Source: an uncultured Bacteroides sp.
Lineage (GTDB): Bacteria > Bacteroidota > Bacteroidia > Bacteroidales > Bacteroidaceae
Assembly: GCF_910585845.1 (NCBI RefSeq)
Contig: NZ_CAJUHF010000058.1
Span: 1-19,225, forward strand
DNA: 19,225 bases
Direction: 5' to 3'
Below the pieces are notes generated by a model. It ran no database searches. It saw nothing but the letters and a program-made list of their open reading frames with translations, and was not told the DNA's origin. Each line of letters opens with the position of its first letter. Within the stretch, counting starts at the first letter, position 1. Positions 1-7,943 of this stretch are shown one piece after another. Both the position numbers and the translations under genes were made by a program.

Positions 1-479
1 GGCGTAAGGGTATTAGGTTGGGGAAAATCCGTTGTGGAAAACCTTTCATGGGACATACAGAAGGAATTTCCGGGAATAAAAGGTTTTGGAGTCCGTAATA
101 TGTGGGACATGGCACGTTTTTATGCTGAATACCAGTCTAATGAATTGAGGGTGTGTCATAATGCCCAAATTGAAAGAATCCCCCTGCCACACCTATTTGT
201 AGCAGGGGGATTTTCTCAAACAAAAGGAGTTTTGACACATCCTCATTAGCTGGTCGAAACATATCGTCATTCTTACGAAGTGCAAGGAAACACGACAACG
301 GCAATTTTATATATTGGCTACCAAGAAATTCGGTTGGACGAAAGATGTTCTTATCAATAAGATAGAAGCTAAAACTTTCGAAAACTATCTGCTCGGACAA
401 AGTAATTTTGATATAACCTTGCCCGATAGCATAAAATCAAGCCATACTTGCATTAAGAGATGAATATACATTTGACGTT
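1..479 (+). pseudogene. Degraded YhcG/DUF1016-type PD-(D/E)XK nuclease remnant, 5' end off window
   Basis: Three pieces in successive frames resemble one protein. Frame 1 (1 to about 146) reads GWGKSVVENLSWDIQKEFPG and then GFGVRNMWDMARFYAEY, which fits the DUF1016 N-terminal domain. Frame 2 (236 to about 447) reads ILISWSKHIVILTKCKE, then KKFGWTKDVLINKIEAKTFE and NFDITLPDSIKS, the next part of the same family. Frame 3 (450-479) reads ALRDEYTFDV, matching the DEYTFDF motif that follows in intact relatives. The first break coincides with a small inverted-repeat insertion plus loss of a few codons; the second is a simple +1 shift near 447-450. The C-terminal nuclease domain is absent: similarity ends at the stop codon of the leftward epimerase gene. 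Family members are about 330-380 aa and are associated with restriction or mobile DNA. Recognition is from remembered family motifs. A full gene could still begin upstream, but what is visible cannot make an intact enzyme. Confidence 0.72.
147..244. mobile_element. 98-bp MITE-like element with terminal inverted repeats
   Basis: The two ends are inverted copies. The left end with one flanking base (146-165) is TGAGGGTGTGTCATAATGCC. The complement of the right end (245-226) is TGAGGATGTGTCAAAACTCC, so 16 of 20 bases match. ATT flanks both sides (144-146 and 245-247), consistent with a 3-bp target duplication. The centre is a perfect 11-bp hairpin, AATCCCCCTGC at 177-187 and GCAGGGGGATT at 202-212, with a 14-nt loop and then TTTTCTC. 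The element is therefore palindromic almost throughout and could fold into one long stem, and the central hairpin could also terminate transcription. It has no coding capacity. It interrupts the YhcG-type remnant. GTGTGTCA-type ends recall insertion-sequence termini of Bacteroidales, but no specific parent family can be named from the sequence alone. Confidence 0.6.
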
Positions 480-1605
480 ACTCACCGATGGTCTCAAACT
501 TGTAGACAGTGGTTTGTCGGTAAGTCTCTCCTGGATACAGGCTTGTCGGCGGGAACTGCGGATGGTTGGGCGAGTCGGGGAAGTGCTGCATCTCCAGGCA
601 GAAACCGTAGTATTGTCCGTATCGCCTGCCATCATGTCCCGTGAGGTAGTCCATGTTCGAGTTGGGGATGTAGAACTGCATGCCCGGTTCGGTGGTGTAT
701 GCTTTCAGCACCCTGCCGGATACGGAGTCGGTAACAACGGCAGCCAGTTCGAGGGAAGGCGTGCCGGACGACTTCCTCAGTTTGTAGTTGATGTCGTAGC
801 CTTTGCCCATGCTGTCCACTCTCGCCTTTGCCGACAGGGGAGAAGTGAAGTCATATTCGGTTCCTGCCACGGGGAGGAGTTCACCGGTGGGAATGCCGAT
901 GGAATCGTTCCGGGTGATGGAATCTGCCCAAAGCATATAGGTGTGCTGCAATACGGGGGTGGTACAGCCCGACAGATTGAAGTAGCTGTGGTTGGTCAGG
1001 TTGACCACTGTGGGGCGGTCCGTTACGGCGGTGTATTCTATTATAATTTCATTCCGGTTAGTCAGCTTGTAAGCGACGGAGACATCCAGATTGCCGGGAA
1101 AACCTCCTTCCTGATGGGGACTTCGGTACTTGAAGACAACGGCTGCCGTGTCCTTCTGCGTGTAGAATGTGTCTGTGTCGAACAACTGGAGGTTGAATCC
1201 CCGGCTACCTCCGTGGATGGAATGCTCTTTATTGTTCTTCTCCAGTTGATAGGTCGTGCCGTCGAGGCAGAAGCGGGCATTCCGGATGCGGTTGGCATAG
1301 CGGCCTACGGTCGCGCCCAGTTTGGGATGTCTCCCCAAGTAGCTCTCTACGCTGTCGAAGCCCAGCACGACATGAGCGAACTTTCCATGTCGGTCGGGCA
1401 CGGAAACATCGGTCAGCGAGGCGGCATAGTTCGTCACTTTGATTGTCATGCCGTTCCGGTTCACCAGCCTGAAAAGGTCGATGGAACGGTCTTCTTTCCG
1501 CACGCTATACTCTTGGGATACCGACAACCGGTAGCTGTCCGGCTGTCTGCATGAGGTAGCTAAAAGCAGGAATGTTATTCCGAAGAAGGCAATATGTATT
1601 TTCAT
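478..1605 (-). CDS. galM: Aldose 1-epimerase (mutarotase), lipoprotein
   Basis: A 375-aa protein of the galactose mutarotase family, which interconverts alpha and beta anomers of free sugars. The N-terminus is a lipoprotein signal (residues 1-18, LLATS before Cys19), so the mature enzyme is probably membrane-anchored outside the cytoplasm. Family motifs are GATVGRYANRI (97-107), HSIHGG with His131, NLTNHSYFN with His206 as the likely catalytic acid, GKGYDINY with Asp271, and CLEMQ with Glu338 as the likely catalytic base. Length is slightly above the usual 340 aa because of the leader. It lies 103 bp downstream of the HTCS gene on the same strand and no promoter was recognised between them, so co-transcription is likely though the gap contains repeats. 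Exported mutarotases occur in Bacteroides glycan loci. A role with the neighbouring GAG enzymes is inferred from position. Its stop codon abuts the YhcG-type remnant. Confidence 0.93.
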   Translation of the reverse strand: MKIHIAFFGITFLLLATSCRQPDSYRLSVSQEYSVRKEDRSIDLFRLVNRNGMTIKVTNYAASLTDVSVPDRHGKFAHVVLGFDSVESYLGRHPKLGATVGRYANRIRNARFCLDGTTYQLEKNNKEHSIHGGSRGFNLQLFDTDTFYTQKDTAAVVFKYRSPHQEGGFPGNLDVSVAYKLTNRNEIIIEYTAVTDRPTVVNLTNHSYFNLSGCTTPVLQHTYMLWADSITRNDSIGIPTGELLPVAGTEYDFTSPLSAKARVDSMGKGYDINYKLRKSSGTPSLELAAVVTDSVSGRVLKAYTTEPGMQFYIPNSNMDYLTGHDGRRYGQYYGFCLEMQHFPDSPNHPQFPPTSLYPGETYRQTTVYKFETIGE

Positions 1606-1627
1606 ATTCGTTTATTTCTCTTATCTC

Positions 1628-1712
1628 TTGTCACTTGTCACTCGTAATTCAATTTGCTATTCGTCCTTTGTCACTCGTCGTTTATTGTCGCTCATCACGT
1701 ATTGTCGCTCAT
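1628..1712. repeat. Degenerate TTGTCRCTC short repeats in the galM-HTCS gap
   Basis: TTGTCACT occurs at 1628-1635, 1635-1642 and, with a following C, at 1668-1676. The 12-mer ATTGTCGCTCAT occurs exactly twice, at 1684-1695 and 1701-1712. Related words (CTCGTAATTC, ATTCGTCC, CTCGTCG) fill the spaces. The last copy overlaps the final codons of the HTCS gene. No open frame, promoter or stable hairpin was seen here. Function is unknown; slippage or recombination between units may have built it. Confidence 0.6.
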
Positions 1713-4700
1713 GACTTATTCTTTCCATACTCGGTGGGCAGGCAACCGATGTACTTCTTAAATCGTGCTGCAAAATAGGAAGGCGTGTTGTAGCCCACCA
1801 TGAAACTGATTTCCGCAACCGTGTATTTTCCCTCCTTCAACAATTGGCATGCCCGGTTGAAACGTATCTTGTGGATGAAGTCGATAGCCGACTTTCCGGT
1901 TATTGCTTTCAGCTTCAGATGGAGGTTGGAGCGGCTCATGTTCATCTCCCGTGCAAACTGTTCTGTAGAGAATTCCACGTTATCCATATTCTTCTCCACT
2001 ACGGCAATGGCTTTTCGCAACAGTTCCTCATCCATCGTGTTGCTCGTCAGTTTTTCGGGTTCCACTTCCGTCACCTTGGAGTAGTGCTCGAAGATGCGGT
2101 AGCGTGTACGCAGCATGTTCAGAATCTTGGCTTTCAGCACTTCGATGGAGAAGGGTTTGGCGATGTAGTCGTCGGCTCCCACGTGCAAGCCTTCCAGTTG
2201 ATACTTCACGTCCGCCTTTGCCGATAGCATATAGACCGGTATATGGCACGTGCGTAAGTTCTGCTTCACCAGCTTACACAGCTTCACACCATCCATGACA
2301 GGCATCATGACGTCCGTGATGATCAGGTCTACCTCATGTTCTTTTATGATGTCCAGCGCCTTTTGTCCGTTCTCCGCTTCAAGCACTCCGAATAGAGATG
2401 ACAATCCGCCTGCCAAAAATTGCCTCAATTCCTTGCTGTCTTCCACGATCAGTATGGTTCCGCGTTTGTTTTGAGTAGCCGTAGCGATATCCTCTTCGTC
2501 CTGCTCTTTTTCGTCGTCAATATAGACGTTGTGCGCATTGGTCGAATATACCTTTTGTTTTTCTGCATCCTCTTCGCCTCCTCGCAATTCTTCTGACGTG
2601 TATGCCTCCTCGTTCTGCGGGAGGTAAATAGAGAAAGTAGAGCCTTTACCGACCTCACTTTGCAGGGCAATCCGTCCGTGGTGCAGTTCTACAAGCCGCT
2701 GTACCAACGACAAGCCGATGCCGCTTCCTTCGCATCCGTTTTCTACCTGATAGAACCGTTCAAAAATCTTTTTCTGCTTCTCTTTCGGAATGCCGATGCC
2801 GGTGTCGGCCACTTGCAATACCAGTTCATTCCCTTCTTTATAGAGCTTCATCGTGATGCTCTCACCAACCTCCGTGTACTTGAAAGCGTTGGACAGCAGA
2901 TTATTGACAATCAGATCCAGATAGTTTGCATCGAACAGCATCTCCTCGTCCTGCAGCTCGGTATAAAGGTTATAGTCTATATCCTTCTTTTTCGCCAGGC
3001 TCTCATAATTGAGGAAGCTGCTCATTACCCGCTTATACGCATTGGAGTATGACGGTCTGAGTTCGAAGATGCCTAATTCCGCCCGTCGGTAATCCATCTG
3101 TTGGTTGACGAGATGTAACAGGCGGTTGGTGTTTCGCTGGATGTATTGTAACTGGCTCTGCTCCCAATGGCCGCTGACACGGCTGATAAGCTCCTGCAAG
3201 GGACCGACGATCAGCGTCAGTGGAGTACGCAACTCGTGCGAAATATTGATGTAGAAGCGGATTTTCATCTGGCTGATCTCTTCCTGTTTCTCTTTATCCA
3301 TCCGCTCCATACGGATTTCTGCCTGCATGCTTTTACGCTGCCAAAAGAAACGAATGATGACTACCGACAGAACGATGAACGATAAGGCAAACAAAACGAG
3401 TGCCCACCAAGTGCAATACCAGACCGGCAATATGCGGATGTACAGCGTAGCAGGGGCTTCGTTCCACTTGCCGTCGTTGTTTGCCGCCTTGACGTAGAAG
3501 GTATAGTCGCCCGCCGGCAGGTTGGAGTAGGACACCGGACCGGTGTCGTTCAGTTTATACCACTCATTGTCATATCCCTTCAGTTTGTAGGCGAAGGTGT
3601 TGTGCTTTCCGGCAATGTAGTTGGATACGATGAAAGAGATGGCAAAAGAGTTCTGCGAAGACGACAACGTGATATGGTCTGTGTACTCGATGCTTTCTGT
3701 CAGGATGTTTGTTTCATCGTCCGGAAGTACCTCTTTATTATAGACAAACAGTTTGTTGATGACCGGTTTGGGCGTATAAGGATTGTCCACCAGAGTCTCT
3801 GGGCGGAACAGAGTGATACCGTTGACGCCACCGAACAGCATATATCCGTTCTCTTTTCGGCAGTAGGAGCCGGCATTGAACTGATTGCCTTGCAGCCCGT
3901 CCTGGATAGTGAAGTTGCGGAATCTTCCATTTTCCGGTGACATGCAACTCAATCCTTGGTTGGTACTTATCCACAGACGCCCGTAGGCATCTTCCATAAT
4001 GCCATAGATGACATTGCTTGGCAATCCGTTTGCTGTGGTGTATTGCACTGGGCTGTCGTTCCCCTCTTGCAGGGCGAAAAGTCCGTTACGTGTTCCGATC
4101 CAGATGCTTCCGGAGGATGATTCGTAGAAACAGTGGGCGAACACCTGTTCCAAGTTGGAAGATATGTTGAAATCTGTATTACGCTGTAAGCTGTTACCCG
4201 TTTGGTTGAAGACAGCAATACCCATTTCTCCACCTATCCACAGGCGCTTTTTCGAGTCGCAGAACAGGGTACGGTTGTATTGTTGCCCTTCGTGCCTGTC
4301 GTTGTTCTTGTCTACGATTCTGAAGCTGCGCTTGTTGATGTCGAAGTGTAGCAGATACTCCAACGAAACAATCCAAAGTCCATTGTTATCATCAGAGATG
4401 ATGGAATAGATGTTGTTGCTTGGAATGTCGCTGTTCTGTCGGTTGTAGTACTCCACGTGTCCCGATCTCCTGTCCAATACCATCATTCCTCCGGCATGGG
4501 CACCCACGTACACTTTGTTGTGCAGTTCGTCCACATACACTGTCTTGATATCCTTGAAAGGAACGTTCAGCCCGCTGGAATTGAACAAGTAACTTTTATA
4601 TGTCTGCGATTTATCGTCATAGAAGTTCAGTCCGCCGTTGCTTGTCCCTATCCATAGGTTGTGTTGCTTGTCTTCTACGATACAACTCACTACGTTGTCG

Positions 4701-5758
4701 CTCAGTGAGTTCAGGAAAGGAATGTGCTTGATGCGTTGAAACCGGTTGCACAGCGGGTGGTAGTAATTCAGCCCTCCCCAATAAGTGCCCAGCCACATGC
4801 CTCCCTGCGAATCTTTGAAGATGCATCGCACCGAGTTCTGCGATAGGCTGCCTTCTTGCATCTCCGAGCTTTTCAGCGAAGAAAACTTGTCTATACCGTC
4901 TTTATAGATGTTCAGTCCTCCGTAAGTTCCTACCCACAGATGGTTTTCGGTATCCAGTGCCAGAGAGCGTACGTAGTTCGAATTCAAGCCGGACTGTTTG
5001 TCTTCGTAACGATAGTTTTTCAACGTTTTCGACTGGATGTTGTATAGATACAGTCCGTCGCCTTCGGTCGCCATCCATATCTGGTCGAACATCCGGCACA
5101 GCAAAGCATGTATCCGTACATTGGCGGGCATGTCTACCAGTTTACTCAGAATGCCGTTTTGCAAAGTGTAGGTATAGAGACCGTTGTTGGTGCCGATATA
5201 CACAAGGTCTCCCTGCTTCATCAGTGCCGTAGGCCTCATCCTGTGCAGGGTTGTGGGCAGAGTGTCGTTCAGGAAACACTCCCTTTGGGCATCGAAAAGC
5301 AATATGCCTTCCGCAGTACCCAACATCAGCAGGTCTTTTTGTAGGGGGAGTATACTGTTGACGGCAACGTTGAATCCTTTATTCTTATAATAATAGTTGG
5401 AGAAGACATCCTTGCGGGGTGTGTAGAGAGACAGTCCTTCGCGTGTTCCTACCCATATCCTGTTTTCATCGTCGATGGCGAGGCAATTGGATATGTCGCT
5501 GGCTATGCTGTGGGGATTCGTGTGCTGATGGCGGTACACCGTAAAGTTGTAACCGTCGTACTTGTTTACGCCATCATACGTCGCAAACCATAGATTGCCA
5601 CCTTGGTCCTGAACGATGTCGAGAATCGTGCAGTGCGATAAACCTTCCACCAATCCAAGATGAGTGAAATGGATATTGTCAGTTGTGCTGGCATCCATTA
5701 CATAAGAAAACAGGCTGGCCCAAAGCACAAAAAGGAACTGTTTTATTCTTATTGTCAT
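1709..5758 (-). CDS. Hybrid two-component system sensor/regulator (HTCS)
   Basis: A 1349-aa single-chain signalling protein of the Bacteroides HTCS class, which senses oligosaccharides in the periplasm and activates nearby polysaccharide genes. In order: signal peptide or anchor (1-23); about 680 residues of Reg_prop beta-propeller repeats, with recurrent LWIGT, IWVGT and RLWIS blocks; a Y_Y_Y domain (about 700-775) ending in AGDYTFYVKA; one membrane segment (about 782-806); HisKA with phospho-acceptor His841 in SHELRTP; HATPase with NNLLSNAF (952-959), DTGIGI (985-990) and GSGIGL (1011-1016); an acidic linker (about 1050-1098); a receiver domain starting ILIVED (1102) with Asp1149 in TDVMMP; and an AraC-type helix-turn-helix (about 1245-1345). 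All catalytic residues are present. It begins 39 bp after the 632-aa gene. TTTATTTG (complement of 5779-5786) is a near-consensus -7 box, so it may have its own weak promoter. Heparin/heparan sulfate fragments as ligand is inferred from the adjacent lyase. Confidence 0.95.
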   Translation of the reverse strand: MTIRIKQFLFVLWASLFSYVMDASTTDNIHFTHLGLVEGLSHCTILDIVQDQGGNLWFATYDGVNKYDGYNFTVYRHQHTNPHSIASDISNCLAIDDENRIWVGTREGLSLYTPRKDVFSNYYYKNKGFNVAVNSILPLQKDLLMLGTAEGILLFDAQRECFLNDTLPTTLHRMRPTALMKQGDLVYIGTNNGLYTYTLQNGILSKLVDMPANVRIHALLCRMFDQIWMATEGDGLYLYNIQSKTLKNYRYEDKQSGLNSNYVRSLALDTENHLWVGTYGGLNIYKDGIDKFSSLKSSEMQEGSLSQNSVRCIFKDSQGGMWLGTYWGGLNYYHPLCNRFQRIKHIPFLNSLSDNVVSCIVEDKQHNLWIGTSNGGLNFYDDKSQTYKSYLFNSSGLNVPFKDIKTVYVDELHNKVYVGAHAGGMMVLDRRSGHVEYYNRQNSDIPSNNIYSIISDDNNGLWIVSLEYLLHFDINKRSFRIVDKNNDRHEGQQYNRTLFCDSKKRLWIGGEMGIAVFNQTGNSLQRNTDFNISSNLEQVFAHCFYESSSGSIWIGTRNGLFALQEGNDSPVQYTTANGLPSNVIYGIMEDAYGRLWISTNQGLSCMSPENGRFRNFTIQDGLQGNQFNAGSYCRKENGYMLFGGVNGITLFRPETLVDNPYTPKPVINKLFVYNKEVLPDDETNILTESIEYTDHITLSSSQNSFAISFIVSNYIAGKHNTFAYKLKGYDNEWYKLNDTGPVSYSNLPAGDYTFYVKAANNDGKWNEAPATLYIRILPVWYCTWWALVLFALSFIVLSVVIIRFFWQRKSMQAEIRMERMDKEKQEEISQMKIRFYINISHELRTPLTLIVGPLQELISRVSGHWEQSQLQYIQRNTNRLLHLVNQQMDYRRAELGIFELRPSYSNAYKRVMSSFLNYESLAKKKDIDYNLYTELQDEEMLFDANYLDLIVNNLLSNAFKYTEVGESITMKLYKEGNELVLQVADTGIGIPKEKQKKIFERFYQVENGCEGSGIGLSLVQRLVELHHGRIALQSEVGKGSTFSIYLPQNEEAYTSEELRGGEEDAEKQKVYSTNAHNVYIDDEKEQDEEDIATATQNKRGTILIVEDSKELRQFLAGGLSSLFGVLEAENGQKALDIIKEHEVDLIITDVMMPVMDGVKLCKLVKQNLRTCHIPVYMLSAKADVKYQLEGLHVGADDYIAKPFSIEVLKAKILNMLRTRYRIFEHYSKVTEVEPEKLTSNTMDEELLRKAIAVVEKNMDNVEFSTEQFAREMNMSRSNLHLKLKAITGKSAIDFIHKIRFNRACQLLKEGKYTVAEISFMVGYNTPSYFAARFKKYIGCLPTEYGKNKS

Positions 5759-5797
5759 AGCTATAATCTGTTACGGGGCAAATAAACAAAAAAAATA

Positions 5798-7696
5798 TCA
5801 ACGGAAGGATATATTTATATGAATTTTCTTCTCCTTAACGTCTGGTGATATTTGCAAAGGTATAAATGCAAAGCCCGGAACAGGGTTGAAGACTCTTCCG
5901 TCTTCATCGGTAGGACCCACTTCCATGTTGCCCTCTTCGCAGGTGATATATAGCGTTCCTCCGTTCCTTTCGATGCATAGCTTGCGGGAGGAGAACTCGA
6001 CTTTTTCTTCCGGAGAAGCAATGACGGGGAGTATCAACCGAATCCCTTCTCCACATTGCTCCATGCGTATGCCGACGCCCTGTTCCGAATAGGTGTAATT
6101 CAGGGTCAGGGCAGTCTCTCCCTGCGGCGGTGCCTGCTGGTTGAGATCTACTAAATGTGTGTGCACGGTGAACGTGCAGGATTTCTTTTCGGTATGACAG
6201 GTGATGTCTGTATGCAGGTCGTCCAGATTGCTGTAGGTAACTCCTTCCTGCACCAACTCCATTCGCGGAGTGCCTCCGGTCAGGTACTTGCGGGTGTTGC
6301 TTTGCATGTTGGGTGCTTCGATCAGCGTATATTTGTTCATGGTTGCGGCAAAGACCGGTCCTGCCTGGGCGTGCCACAACATCGAGAGAGCGCCTCCCAT
6401 CGGATGTGTGCCTTTCACTTTATATTCTGCGTCATATCCGGTCAATGTGGAGCGCCAGTCTCCGTAAGAGAGTAGCCAGGTGTGAATGTCCTTGAAGTAC
6501 TTGGTGCCGTAGGCGGCATCGCGTGGTAGCGTGCCCGAAGCGGCAGTCTGCACAAGAGGTAGGTCGAGGAAAGAAGCCAATGCCTTGGCATGTCCGAAGG
6601 TGTGGTGGATGCAAGGCGGGATACCGGAAGCGGAATAATGCATGCCGCCGTGAAGAAGTCCGTTACAGGTGGCTTTCTTCAGTAGCCGGACATTGCGCAG
6701 GATGGCTTCCACATATTCCGGATGACGGGTTGCCAGTGCGTAGTAGCCTCCCATGAATCCGTCGCTTGTGCGTCCGCCCCAATAGGTCCATTTGAAACTT
6801 CGGGTTCCCCAACTGTTGTCCCACGCTCCGTCGGGTAGCATAAATTCCAGATGGGTGCTCATGGAACGTTCTACGAGTGACAGCAACTCCTTGTCGCCTG
6901 CCATCGTAGCATAATAGGCCATGTTGGGCAGCGATTCCTCTACATTATAGAGCAAGTCTATCGGAAAACATCCGTTCGGGGTGGGCGAATAGATGTTCGG
7001 TCCTTCACCATACAGGAAGCCTTCGTTTTTTGTGAAGTAACTCTTCAGTCCGGCAGCTATCTCTTGGGCTTCTTGCTTGAAGTCGGGACGGTCGAACCAT
7101 TCGCCGATGGCATAAAGGGCGTAGGTCGCCGAAGCGGAATAATTCACGTTCATGTTCCGCATACCTTCGCGTTTGCGGCTGTAGATGAACGGGTTCTTCA
7201 TCATGAACTCTCCGGCTTGCAACAATTGTTGCTTCCAATGGTTTCGGGTGGAGTCGTCTAACAAGTGGCCATGATGTCGTAACGCTTCGTAGAGAGCTAT
7301 GGAGGCAAAGACCGTCGTACCGTTCCAGTCCGAGACGTGCACGTCGTTCATCCAGGAACCGTCCGGACGATGTACATTCTCCATCCATGCCATCAGCTGT
7401 TTGGCTCCGTTCAGGTATTTGGGGTTTCCAGTCTTGTCCGCCAGATACATCAAGGGGAGTACGGCATCACCGATACGCCCATGCATGCGGGCACATGCCG
7501 GACACAAGATGCCGCCATTAAGGGCTGGGTCAGGATGGTCGCACTGATAGTTCAGGAAAGCATCCATCCACTCTGTCAATAGTCCGATGGCTTCATTGTG
7601 CAATAAGTTGTTTGATGGGGTCTCACTCACATTACGCACTTGTCCGGACAAGAGCGTTGTGGAAAATAGTAATACGGTAAAAAATATGTTTCTCAT
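5798..7696 (-). CDS. Secreted protein of unrecognised family, probable toroid-type glycosidase or lyase
   Basis: A 632-aa protein with a signal peptide (about 1-18, ending LLSGQ), hence exported. Residues about 30-410 are rich in helix-forming stretches with aromatic and Gly turns, resembling (alpha/alpha) barrel or toroid enzymes: LNGGILCPACARMHGRIGDA (59-78), DWNGTTVFASIALYEAL, FKWTYWGGRTSDGFMGGYYA (301-320) and GIPPCIHHTFGHAKA (358-372). Residues about 425-632 look beta-rich, starting with GTHPMGGALSMLWHAQAGP. This helical-then-beta order is shared by several polysaccharide lyase families (PL8, PL12, PL17, PL21) and approximates other toroid hydrolases such as GH154; I cannot assign it to any of these. 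CPxC (65-68) and the His pair at 364-365 are conspicuous candidate metal or active-site residues. It is first in the leftward unit, divergent from the sulfatase and heparin lyase and followed by the HTCS, which suggests action on GAG chains or oligosaccharides. That substrate is inference only. Confidence 0.6.
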   Translation of the reverse strand: MRNIFFTVLLFSTTLLSGQVRNVSETPSNNLLHNEAIGLLTEWMDAFLNYQCDHPDPALNGGILCPACARMHGRIGDAVLPLMYLADKTGNPKYLNGAKQLMAWMENVHRPDGSWMNDVHVSDWNGTTVFASIALYEALRHHGHLLDDSTRNHWKQQLLQAGEFMMKNPFIYSRKREGMRNMNVNYSASATYALYAIGEWFDRPDFKQEAQEIAAGLKSYFTKNEGFLYGEGPNIYSPTPNGCFPIDLLYNVEESLPNMAYYATMAGDKELLSLVERSMSTHLEFMLPDGAWDNSWGTRSFKWTYWGGRTSDGFMGGYYALATRHPEYVEAILRNVRLLKKATCNGLLHGGMHYSASGIPPCIHHTFGHAKALASFLDLPLVQTAASGTLPRDAAYGTKYFKDIHTWLLSYGDWRSTLTGYDAEYKVKGTHPMGGALSMLWHAQAGPVFAATMNKYTLIEAPNMQSNTRKYLTGGTPRMELVQEGVTYSNLDDLHTDITCHTEKKSCTFTVHTHLVDLNQQAPPQGETALTLNYTYSEQGVGIRMEQCGEGIRLILPVIASPEEKVEFSSRKLCIERNGGTLYITCEEGNMEVGPTDEDGRVFNPVPGFAFIPLQISPDVKEKKIHINISFR

Positions 7697-7724
7697 CTTT
7701 GTTTTGTAGATAGATTTTAGGTCT

Positions 7725-7732
7725 CAAAGGTA
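7725..7732 (-). promoter_or_regulatory. -7 box for the leftward 632-aa gene/HTCS unit
   Basis: The complement reads TACCTTTG, an exact match to the Bacteroides -7 consensus TAnnTTTG, placed 28 bp before the ATG at 7696. No good TTTG lies 19-21 bp upstream; the nearest is GTTC. This poor -33 is what an activator-dependent promoter would show. Confidence 0.6.
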
Positions 7733-7777
7733 CTTCTTTTCAGCTGATTATGAACGGACTTTTATATAATATATGGT

Positions 7778-7870
7778 GTACATACGTTTATACGCATCAC
7801 AATATTGTTGAATGGATGCAATTTTTGTAGAAAAATCATTGTACAGAACAATATTGGTACACTTTTGTAC
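7778..7870. promoter_or_regulatory. Candidate operator cluster in the divergent promoter region
   Basis: The palindrome CAATATTG occurs twice, at 7800-7807 (within the larger palindrome ACAATATTGT, 7799-7808) and 7849-7856, 49 bp apart. GTAC occurs four times, at 7778-7781, 7841-7844, 7857-7860 and 7867-7870; three of them are in TGTACA- or TTGTAC-like contexts. The cluster lies between the two outward -7 boxes. Repeated symmetrical motifs here suit binding by a dimeric regulator such as the AraC-type output domain of the HTCS. No known HTCS site was matched, and an AT-rich spacer would yield some of these words by chance. Confidence 0.4.
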
Positions 7871-7882
7871 ATAAAAAAGGCC

Positions 7883-7909
7883 TTGACAAGTGCGAATACC
7901 TTACTTTCG
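7883..7909 (+). promoter_or_regulatory. Candidate promoter of the sulfatase-heparin lyase unit
   Basis: TTGAC at 7883 is followed after about 16 bp by TACTTTCG (7902-7909), one mismatch from the Bacteroides -7 consensus TAnnTTTG. Spacing is a little short of the usual 19-21 bp. The start codon is 35 bp downstream behind an AT-rich leader with no clear Shine-Dalgarno sequence. Confidence 0.5.
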
Positions 7910-7943
7910 CGGCAGAAAACTAATTCCCTTAAATAAGTAGCGT

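Noticed and set aside
34..249. Separate 71-codon small gene from a GTG
   Set aside because: The frame is open to the window edge and its first half is DUF1016-like, while the second half is read-through of the inserted element.
460..1554. Long rightward open frame of 364 codons
   Set aside because: It lies antisense to the aldose 1-epimerase, whose motifs and lipoprotein signal are clear; the antisense product has no recognisable domain or signal.
1628..1712. Possible CRISPR-like array
   Set aside because: Units are too short (8-12 bp), irregularly spaced and degenerate; no cas genes are present.
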